64,000 nt of DNA, from positions 372,001 through 436,000 of the forward strand of contig NZ_WSRO01000001.1 of the NCBI RefSeq assembly GCF_009769735.1. Reading direction: 5' to 3'. The first letter of the stretch is position 1. Each line of letters begins with the position of its first letter. Shown here one piece after another: positions 16,666 to 23,995 of this stretch. Origin of the DNA: Streptomyces sp. BA2 (lineage in GTDB: Bacteria; Actinomycetota; Actinomycetes; Streptomycetales; Streptomycetaceae). The notes beneath the pieces were generated by a model, which saw nothing but the letters and a program-made list of their open reading frames with translations, had not been told where the DNA came from and searched no databases. The position numbers and the translations under genes were made by a program.

Positions 16666-18369
16666 CTACGCGTTGGGGGAATTGGGGCAGTGTTGCCGAG
16701 CGGCCTGGGCCCGGTGGAGAATCTGAGCCTGGCGCTTGCGGAAGAAGGCCTCGGCCAAGGAGACGCAGTGCGTACGTGCGGGCTTGCCCTCCTGCGGACC
16801 AAGGCTTCGCCCCGCGAATGCCGTGACGGGCGCTGCCCGCAGGAGGCGTTCAGCGACCTCCCAGGCGCGGTGCCAGGCAAGCTGCTCCCAGGCGAGCTGG
16901 CGATCCTCGATCCGCTTGGTGTCATTGACCGCTCTCACCCCGGTCAGCATCAGCCGCACCAGAGGATCCAGGGCGTGCAGGAGGAGTTCGCCGGGGCGCT
17001 GGCCCTTGTCCCAGGGGATCGGTTCGGCGCCCAGAGCGCGCCGTAGGTCAGCCGAGAGGTGGTTGACCGCCGTGGCCAGCTGCTCTGCCTGTTCTGCTAC
17101 TTCGAGGAGGGCGGAGCGCACAGTGCTGTCTGCATCGAGGGCGGCCAGGGGGAGGGGCAGGGCGTCGAACATCACGTCGTCGATGACAGCCGACTGGGTG
17201 CCGTAGGCGATACCGGAGAGTTCCACGCGCAGCGGATAAGTGTCGTCGAGGTCGGGTGCCAGGGAGCCGACCTGGCCGAGGAGGGTGCTCGTGGTGAACC
17301 CGCTCGTCCTCTGTCCGGCATCCATGGCCTGGCGCTCAGGGGCCAGCAGTGCGTCGAGTCTGCGCCACGCGGCCCTCCCGGACTGGAGGCGCAGTGGGCG
17401 GCGCGGCACGGTCATGCCCTTGTTTCCTCCCGGGCTGCGGCCACCGCTCGGCTCCACGCGCCACATGGTGTGCGGCTCGATGTCGGGGGTGCGGGGCATG
17501 CGGTCGCCGGCAGCGACCAGCACACGGGTTACCCGCAGCCCCTGGCCGGTCATTTCGGGGAAGAGTCGGATGCGGCGGGACTGCCAGGTCCACAGGTCCA
17601 GGAGCCCTTCGGGCGTCCGCGCCCACCACTGGGGGCTGCTGGCCGAATGAGGATCTGCAGGATCGCATCTCCTCCACTGCGGCAAGTCGGTGGAGGCCGG
17701 TGGCGGCCCCACGGGGAGATTCAACAACAGCGTCTCGAACAGCGTTGCTCCCACGAGGAGGGCGACACTCATCTGCCCGAGTGGCCCGGTCGGATTCCCG
17801 GTGGTCTTGCCGGCCTTGGCTTTCGGGTCACCCACCGCGCCGGTTTTGATCGCGGCGGTGTCCCAACAGTGTGTGTGCATCAGCCAGTGCGCCGCCTGCG
17901 CCGGAGTCAGGGGAAAGACGTCCCCCTCGCAACGCGAAGCGAACAGTGGCACGTTATTGCCCGTCGCGGCGGTCGCAACGATCAGCCCGGCAGTCTTTGT
18001 CTCGCCCTTCGCCGTGCACAGCCCGGCGGCCTGCCCGAAGGGCTTCTGCGGATGGAACAGGTCGAACAGCCCACCGTGCGCGTCCAGATACGTATCGAGC
18101 CGTGACCGCTGATCCTGCGACCACCGCCCCGGGGCGAACCAGGCCATCCACTCGCGCTCGTCCGCGGGGCGGCCCAGGGCATCAAGGATTACGGGCAGCA
18201 GAACCTGCCGGAACACGGCCGGCCGCTGGGTGGGCAGCTCCACCACCAGATCGCCGAACTTGTGGGCCTCCAGCAGTGCGGTGCGAAGGCAGTGATCTAC
18301 CGCGGGCCCGCCCAGGGCCGGCGGTAATCGCAGCCAGGGTTCGTCTCTCAGGGAAAAGCCATGAACCAT
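16666..18369 (-). CDS. cse1: Cascade large subunit Cse1 (CasA)
   Basis: Cse1 recognises the PAM and recruits Cas3. From ATG 18369, preceded by GAGGGGGG, the protein has 567 residues beginning FSLRDEPWLRL, typical of the family. Internal blocks include GGLFDLFHPQKPFGQAAGL, PLTPAQAAHWLMHTHCWD and PEGLLDLWTWQSRRIRLFP. The C-terminal four-helix part is present. The frame is intact. It is the first cas gene of the operon; cas3, which Cse1 normally recruits, is not found upstream or elsewhere in the window. Confidence 0.92.
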   Translation of the reverse strand: MVHGFSLRDEPWLRLPPALGGPAVDHCLRTALLEAHKFGDLVVELPTQRPAVFRQVLLPVILDALGRPADEREWMAWFAPGRWSQDQRSRLDTYLDAHGGLFDLFHPQKPFGQAAGLCTAKGETKTAGLIVATAATGNNVPLFASRCEGDVFPLTPAQAAHWLMHTHCWDTAAIKTGAVGDPKAKAGKTTGNPTGPLGQMSVALLVGATLFETLLLNLPVGPPPASTDLPQWRRCDPADPHSASSPQWWARTPEGLLDLWTWQSRRIRLFPEMTGQGLRVTRVLVAAGDRMPRTPDIEPHTMWRVEPSGGRSPGGNKGMTVPRRPLRLQSGRAAWRRLDALLAPERQAMDAGQRTSGFTTSTLLGQVGSLAPDLDDTYPLRVELSGIAYGTQSAVIDDVMFDALPLPLAALDADSTVRSALLEVAEQAEQLATAVNHLSADLRRALGAEPIPWDKGQRPGELLLHALDPLVRLMLTGVRAVNDTKRIEDRQLAWEQLAWHRAWEVAERLLRAAPVTAFAGRSLGPQEGKPARTHCVSLAEAFFRKRQAQILHRAQAARQHCPNSPNA

Positions 18370-18483
18370 CGGTCCCCCCTCAACAGGAGCTTCTCTGCTT
18401 GAAGCTAACAAGCAGCTTCGGTATGTACACGTTTTCTTCACAATTGCGTGCAAAAATCCGGGCTGTTGACCCCGCAACTGCCG

Positions 18484-18572
18484 GAAGGCCGCAGCACCGC
18501 GGGGATGATCCCCTTCTCTGGTTGCACGGCAGATCGGGAATCACGTCGACCCCGCGATGCGCGGGGCAGCGA
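18484..18572 (+). CRISPR. Mini CRISPR array, two degenerate repeats upstream of cse1
   Basis: Two 28-base repeat-like segments, 18484-18511 (ending CCGCGGGGATGATCC) and 18545-18572 (starting GTCGACCCCGCG), are separated by exactly 33 bases, the normal I-E spacer size. Orientation is opposite to the array at 12727, so it would be transcribed rightwards, divergent from cse1. The AT-richer stretch 18370-18480 could be a shared leader and promoter region. Confidence 0.65.
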
Positions 18573-18996
18573 GTCGCCGGGCGCCAGCCCGGCGACTCAC
18601 CATAATCTCGGGCCTCGCCACCGGCCCCGTCTCCGCTACGCCTGCCGTGGCCCGAAATCGTCGTCGTGCTACAGCCTGACTCAGCCGGGCCCGGTACGAG
18701 GCATCCAGCACCAGAGCACGGATGCGGAGCCACCTTGGACGCCCGAGTCAGCCGGCCAATCAGCAGAGTTGGCGCGCCTATTTCGGCACGAACCGACCCC
18801 TGCTGTGCTGCTCGTGACAGGCATCCCACCGGCCGGACGTGCGGCAGCTGAAGAAGGACGTGGACCGCGGTGCACTTCTACCGGCAGCCCGGGGCGACAC
18901 AGCGCTGGTATCCCGCACCGGTTGGGACTGCCCGCCATGCAGGGGGCGTTGGTGGCCGCGGCCCGCACACCCGCGTGATGGGTGGGTCCGTGTTCC
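18573..18996. other. Intergenic stretch, no gene seen
   Basis: About 420 bases between the mini array and the aquaporin gene. Open frames exist on both strands but none has a recognisable motif or a good start site. If cas3, cas1 or cas2 had once stood here, no recognisable trace remains. Confidence 0.5.
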
Positions 18997-19767
18997 TCAA
19001 GATCGGGGCACGTCAGGGGTCTGTTCGCCGACCTCGGCCACGGTGGCCTGGGTGGGGCTGAGCGCCCGCCAGGCGATGCCGACCAGGAGGCCGCCGAAGA
19101 GGGGGAACACAATGAACACCCAGAGCTGGTCGAGGGCCCAGCCGTGCTGGAATACGGCGGTGGCGAGCGAACGAGCGGGGTTGACGGAGGTGTTGCTGAC
19201 CGGGATGGTCACCAGGTGCACCAGGGTCAGACTGATGCCGGCGACCAGACCGCCCATTGCCACCGGGAAGTCGCGGGCGGTGGTGGCTAGCACGATCAGC
19301 GTGAACACGGCGGTGGCCACGGCCTCCGCAAGGAGGACGGCGGCGAGGTTGTAGTGGTCGGGGGAGTGGGCGCCGTAGCCGTTGGACGCGAAGCCGGTCT
19401 CGCTGACGGAGACGATGGTTGACTTGCCGTTTTGGTCCATGGCGGTGAAGCCCGCCTTGCCCTGGCCGATCGACCAGATGAGTAGCGCCCCAAACAGGCC
19501 TCCGACGACCTGCCCGCCCAGGTAGGCGGGCACCAGCCGGACGTCGGTCTTGCGGGCCGCTACCATCGCCGCAGTGATCGCGGGGTTGATGTGGCAGCCG
19601 GAGACCGGACCGATCAGGTACGCCGCCGCCAGCAGACTGAATCCGAACGCGAGCGCGACGCCGAGCACGCCGGCGCGGTCGGCGTCGAAGACGGCGGTCC
19701 CCACGCCGCCGGTGATCAGGATCGCGGTGCCGAGGGCTTCGGCGAGGAAGATGCGTAAGGGGGGCAC
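18997..19767 (-). CDS. Aquaporin / MIP-family channel
   Basis: Membrane channel for water or small neutral solutes. Both pore motifs are intact: HINPAIT in the first half and SVNPARS in the second, within the six-helix duplicated fold. I start at GTG 19767 because AGGAGG stands 6 bases upstream (protein begins with PPLRIFLAEALGTAIL); ATG 19797 would add ten residues without such a site. This gives 256 residues, normal for the family. It stands alone, between the CRISPR locus and the second mobile unit. Confidence 0.9.
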   Translation of the reverse strand: MPPLRIFLAEALGTAILITGGVGTAVFDADRAGVLGVALAFGFSLLAAAYLIGPVSGCHINPAITAAMVAARKTDVRLVPAYLGGQVVGGLFGALLIWSIGQGKAGFTAMDQNGKSTIVSVSETGFASNGYGAHSPDHYNLAAVLLAEAVATAVFTLIVLATTARDFPVAMGGLVAGISLTLVHLVTIPVSNTSVNPARSLATAVFQHGWALDQLWVFIVFPLFGGLLVGIAWRALSPTQATVAEVGEQTPDVPRS

Positions 19768-19940
19768 GAACGCCTCCTGGTCAGGGTTGCGGGGCATGAT
19801 CACCCTGATTACCCGACCGGGCGCGGGCTTCACGGCGACACTCGTCGCCGGACCCGTCCGGGGGATCACCCGTCACCAGGCCGGGGGAACGGCGCAGCCC
19901 AGTCGGGGCCGGCAGGCCGGTGACGATCCGCAGTTTGTAA

Positions 19941-20210
19941 GAAGCTGTGCCGCATCCCTTGATCGGTGACGCTGCGTGAGACCACGCGGGGGAGCCGGGG
20001 CACCGGACGTGTCCGGGACCGTCCGGCAAACGCCGACAAAGGTTGATCACGTCTGGGACTTAAGTGCTGTTTCGGCGTGGACACGCCGCTGACGGTTTCT
20101 GCTGACCCGTTCCTTATGTCAGGGTCGCGATCAAGGTCATCCCGGTACAGGCGGCTTCCTCCTGTGGGCGCCCGCACCGGGGTGACTTCGCCATTGATAG
20201 GGGAGGGTTC
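19941..20210 (+). promoter_or_regulatory. Conserved cassette leader and promoter region, copy 2
   Basis: Aligned with the leaders at 9145 and 48735. It holds the same blocks (ACGCCGACAAAGGTTGATCA, TGGACACGCCGCTGAC, CTTATGTCAGGGTCGCGATC). Here the ribosome site is well placed: AGGGGAGGGTTC directly before ATG 20211. Conservation across about 270 bases exceeds what a simple promoter needs, so a structured or regulated leader, or transposase-binding sites near the end, may be included. Confidence 0.65.
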
Positions 20211-21158
20211 ATGCCTGTTCTTCACCGCTCAATTGCCAGTTCCATAGCCGCCGTTACCTCCGGCGCACTCATCCTTGGCATCGCTCCGGCCGCCTTCGCC
20301 GCAGACGAACCATCGGCAGCGGCGAAGGCGGCGGCCACAGTGGAGAACATCACCGGCACCGACGACCTCGCTCACACCACTGCTGGGGGCGGTGACCAGG
20401 CGGCCAAGGCCGTCACCGACACTGAAGCCGTCAAAGTCACGGTCACGGCCCCGAGCGCATCGACCGGCAAGGTTGAGGCCACCGCTCCCGACGGCACCGG
20501 CTTGGGGCTGAGCCTACCGAGTACCAAGAGCACGACAGGTACCAAGGCGGGCTCGGGCACTGTCGTTTACCCGGATGCCGCCCCCTCCACCGACATTGCA
20601 GTCCAGCCCACGATCGACGGCGGCGTCCGGAGCTTGGTCACACTCAAGGACGGCAAGGCCGCCACGAGTCAGCGCTTCGAGCTCAGCCTTCCGGCCAACA
20701 CTGAGATCGCCTCCAACGAGGACGGCGGTTATGACCTCATCCGTGAGATCGGCGACGAAACAGCCGTAGCGATCGGCACGATCGACGCGCCGTGGGCCAA
20801 GGACGCAGGTGGCCGGGACCTCCCGACCAATTACAAGCTGGAAGGGAACACTCTCGTCCAGAGCATCGAAACCAACAGCGGCACGGCCTTCCCCGTCGTC
20901 GCCGACCCCAAGGTCACCTGGGGCTGGGTGACCGGGACCATTTACTTCAACAGGAAGGAGACCCGCCGGATCGCCCTGGGCGGCGGCCTGGGCGCTACGG
21001 CGATCGCCGCGATCCCTGGGGGCTTTACCACTGTCATCGGGGTCACCATGGCTGCCATCACTGCACGAGCATCCGCAGCCTACGATCGTGGCAGGTGCCT
21101 CAGGATTAAGCTGCCGCACGTCTACCCGGACCACTACAAGGGCGGCCACTGCCGTTGA
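20211..21158 (+). CDS. Secreted polymorphic protein, copy 2
   Basis: A 315-residue exported protein: signal peptide ending AAFA near residue 31, conserved N-terminal region (APSTDIAVQPTIDGGVRSLV is typical) up to TAFPVVADPK near residue 234, then a tip of about 80 residues unlike that of copies 1 and 3. The tip reads WGWVTGTIYFNRKETRRIA, then a Gly/Ala-rich hydrophobic centre (GGGLGATAIAAIPGGFTTVI), then GRCLRI and a terminal GGHCR, so one cysteine pair could form a disulfide. I recognise no enzyme motif. A small membrane-active or bacteriocin-like peptide is one possibility; the role is unknown. Confidence 0.8.
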   Translation: MPVLHRSIASSIAAVTSGALILGIAPAAFAADEPSAAAKAAATVENITGTDDLAHTTAGGGDQAAKAVTDTEAVKVTVTAPSASTGKVEATAPDGTGLGLSLPSTKSTTGTKAGSGTVVYPDAAPSTDIAVQPTIDGGVRSLVTLKDGKAATSQRFELSLPANTEIASNEDGGYDLIREIGDETAVAIGTIDAPWAKDAGGRDLPTNYKLEGNTLVQSIETNSGTAFPVVADPKVTWGWVTGTIYFNRKETRRIALGGGLGATAIAAIPGGFTTVIGVTMAAITARASAAYDRGRCLRIKLPHVYPDHYKGGHCR

Positions 21159-21203
21159 CATGTCCAGCTGACATCCCTTGTTTCTGAGGAGAGGAGTAGC
21201 AAC

Positions 21204-21491
21204 GTGTCCCCACTGCTGCCCATCGCGATCATCGCGGCCCTTGCTATCTCGGAGGCTGTCGCCATCCGCCGCCGCCCAGAACGGTCCTTTGTACTCCTAG
21301 TGACGAAGGACAAGGTTGCTCTGCTGGTGGTAGCCGTCTGGTGGATATACGCAGTCGCTGTGTCCATTCCCGATGGAAATCTGTTTGGCGGTGCCCTGTT
21401 TGGCTTCCTGAGTGCCTGCCTGGTGGGAACACTCGTCGCGACTACACGGCGAAGCATCGCCCGCCGGCGCGTCACACGGAGCACATCCTGA
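21204..21491 (+). CDS. Three-helix membrane protein conserved in the cassette, copy 2
   Basis: GTG 21204 with GGAGAGGAG upstream. The 95 residues are nearly identical to the protein at 10658: three helices and a basic tail. It directly follows the secreted protein (45-base gap), with no copy-specific small gene between them, unlike copies 1 and 3. The close conservation while the secreted tip changes argues against a tip-specific immunity role and for a general cassette function such as membrane anchoring or export, which is inference. Confidence 0.7.
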   Translation: MSPLLPIAIIAALAISEAVAIRRRPERSFVLLVTKDKVALLVVAVWWIYAVAVSIPDGNLFGGALFGFLSACLVGTLVATTRRSIARRRVTRSTS

Positions 21492-21522
21492 AGCACTGAC
21501 CGTTGCCCCAGAAGCGAATCGA

Positions 21523-21554
21523 GGGCCAGCACCACACCAATGTGATGCTGGCCC
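21523..21554 (+). terminator. Cassette terminator hairpin, copy 2
   Basis: GGGCCAGCA pairs with TGCTGGCCC around a 14-base loop. It is almost the same sequence as at 10979-11011 and lies in the same place, between the cassette and the convergent transposase remnant. Confidence 0.7.
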
Positions 21555-21588
21555 ATGAGGTTTCGCCGGCAGAGGGAGCGGGCGGGTG

Positions 21589-22270
21589 TCAGCGCAATGC
21601 TGTGAGGGCGAGGCGGATCGTCTGCGGCTGCTTCCGAATGCGTATGGGCTTGGGCTTGCCGACCGCTTTCACCTGGACGACGGGGTGTGGTGACGTGCGC
21701 GGTGGGCGGGGAGGACGAGTGAGGCGTCGGGTCATGAGGGTGATGAAGGTCCAGGTGATGTGGGCTTCGCTGTGGGACATGAGGCGTTCGTAGTCGCGGA
21801 CATTTCTCCCGGCTCTCATGATCCACGAGATGGCGCGCTCGACTCGCCACCGCTTTGCCAGGACGGCGAAGCCGTCCTGGTCCTTGCGGCGGGGGACCGT
21901 CTTGAGGTGAGGCCGAGGAAGGTGCGGGCGAAGTCGATGAGGGGTCCGCCGTAGGCGGAGTCGGCCCAGGCGACGGTGACTTCGGGGTGTGAGGCGGAGT
22001 CGGAAGAGGAGGTCGCGGGCGGGGAGGCTGTCGTGCGGTGAGGCTTTGGTGACCATGACGGCCAGCGGCATGCCGCGCATGTCCACGGCCACGTGCCGCT
22101 TCCTGCCGTTGATCAACTTTCCGCCGTCGAAGCCGCGGGTGTCCTGACCCACGGTCTCGGCTCCTTTGACGGACTGAGAATCCAAGATCACTGCCACGGT
22201 GCGGGGATTGAGGCCGTCGTGGAGACGGACCTGCTCGTGGAGTTCAGCGTGGATGCGGGCCAGAGCCGGA
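21589..22270 (-). pseudogene. IS5-family transposase of unit 2, N-terminally truncated and frameshifted
   Basis: The readable part begins at ARIHAELHEQVRLHDGLNP, followed by VILDSQSVKGAETVG (first catalytic Asp), GKLINGRKRHVAVDMRGMP, then a 30-residue out-of-frame stretch that hides the second Asp, and finally RRKDQDGFAVLAKRWRVER (Glu). The first 80 or so residues are missing because a deletion joins the DUF6192-type gene directly to codon ARIH. A base is missing just before TVPRRK at nearly the same place as in copy 3. It cannot make an active enzyme. Confidence 0.85.
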
Positions 22271-22816
22271 AGGCCACCTCGGGGCGCTGGAGCAGCTCGC
22301 AGGCCGCCAAGGCCGCCACGGTCTCGTCGGTGGCCAGGTCGCGGATGCTCTCCACCTTCTCCTGCGCCGTCACCGGCGTGGCCGTCGACCAGCCCGCGGC
22401 CCGCTTGGCCGCATCCCCGCTCCACCGACGTCGACCCGTGCGTTCATTCAGCGGCGGTCCTTGATCTGCTCATACGCATCTGGCGCGGAGGCCAGGATCC
22501 GGTGCACCTCGAACGACACGCCCTCCTGCCGTTGTTCGGCAGGCCACCGCGCGGCCACCCAGCGATACGTGCGGACTGTATGGAACGACAGCCCGATCTC
22601 TTCAGCGAAGATCCTGAGCGAGGCTTCGACGCTCAGCGTGTCCTCGTCCTCGATGGGCTGGTGTCCGCCGTGACCACGCAACGGCTCGATCTCTTTACCG
22701 ACCGGGAGTAGTGCTGCTCGTGATGTCCGTCTGGGCCTGTGACTTGGACGTCACGGGCTCGTTTACCGACCGGATCCGGGACGTCTGTCATGTTCCGAGG
22801 TCGGTACGGAGGACGA

Positions 22817-23995
22817 GTGGCACGGCATGTAGTCATCGGGGACTTGAGGGTCCAGCAGATCGACCGGAAGGACGGACGGCGGTCGTGGACGATCGTCTGG
22901 CCCGAGGGCACGGTCCACATGGAAGCGGACCGGTTCCTGCGTGAATACGACGGCTCGGGCACGCAACGAACGTACGCGTACCTGCTGGTGGACCATCTGC
23001 GGTGGCTGGAGCGGGAGTGCCTCGCGTTCGCAGCAGTGGTACTGCGGGATCTCGAGCGGTACATGGGCATCGTCGGCGCGGAGGTACGCCTGCCGCTCGG
23101 CGAGCCGTGGCGTTTGGGTAAGAGGCCGTACGGACAGGCTGCGCTGTCCACCACGGCGGCCTGCTTGAAGGGCTTCTACCTGCACCTGGCCGCGCTGGGC
23201 GTCAACGCCGAACTCGGCTCGGCCCTCAATGTCTCCCGGCTGCCGACCCGGGCCGATCGTGATCGCGCACTGCTGGGGCACGCCACCCGCAGCCTGCCTG
23301 CGAACCCGCTGGCTCCGACACGGGTGCGACGGCGACACCCCAAGATGCTCCCCGAGGGAGCCCAGGACCTGCTGCTGGCCGAGGTCCACGCCGCACGGGA
23401 CCGCGTCCTCGTCAGCTGGCTGGCGGACGGCGGCTTCCGAATCGGTGAGATGTGCGGCTTGCACCTCGCCGACCTGCACCTTCGCGAGGGGGCGGCCTGC
23501 GGAGACTGCCGGGCGCCACACGTCCACATCTGCCACCGCGAAACGAACGCGAACCGAGCCCGGGCGAAGACGAAGTACCCCTGGTCCGTGGAGAACGGAG
23601 TGGTGACCGGCGGTCTGATCAAGCGCGTCAGTTCGCACACGATCCACACGTACTTCGAGTACATGACCAGCGAGTATCCCCAACACCCCGGCCACGGCAT
23701 GCTGCTGGTCCAGCTCCGCGGACCGGAACGGGGACAGCCATGGGCGACGGTCGGAGCCCGCAGGATGCTGGGGCGGGCCTCGCTCCGCGCCGGTCTGGGC
23801 AAGGTGAAACCCCACGCATTCCGGCACGAGTTCGCCTCCGCCGTACTGGACGCCTCCGGCGGCAACCTCCTGCTCGCCCGGGACGCCGGCGGCTGGGCAT
23901 CCACCAGCACGGTTGATGAGATCTACGCTCACGTCGACATCCACGACCCTGCCTTCGACGCCGCCCTGCGCAAGGTCTGGGGTGAGCGCGCATGA
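22817..23995 (+). CDS. tnpA: Tyrosine recombinase TnpA of Tn554-like element
   Basis: Site-specific tyrosine recombinase of 392 residues. GTG 22817 follows GGAGG by 4 bases; longer in-frame starts at 22739 or 22793 lack that. The N-terminal core-binding region precedes the catalytic domain from about residue 180: DGGFRIGEMCGL (first Arg), HAFRHEFAS (HxxR), GGWASTSTVDEIYAH (Trp in place of the second His, then the nucleophile Tyr). The Zn-like stretch CGDC...HVHICH lies between. The stop overlaps tnpB (ATGA), as in known Tn554 operons. Confidence 0.9.
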   Translation: MARHVVIGDLRVQQIDRKDGRRSWTIVWPEGTVHMEADRFLREYDGSGTQRTYAYLLVDHLRWLERECLAFAAVVLRDLERYMGIVGAEVRLPLGEPWRLGKRPYGQAALSTTAACLKGFYLHLAALGVNAELGSALNVSRLPTRADRDRALLGHATRSLPANPLAPTRVRRRHPKMLPEGAQDLLLAEVHAARDRVLVSWLADGGFRIGEMCGLHLADLHLREGAACGDCRAPHVHICHRETNANRARAKTKYPWSVENGVVTGGLIKRVSSHTIHTYFEYMTSEYPQHPGHGMLLVQLRGPERGQPWATVGARRMLGRASLRAGLGKVKPHAFRHEFASAVLDASGGNLLLARDAGGWASTSTVDEIYAHVDIHDPAFDAALRKVWGERA

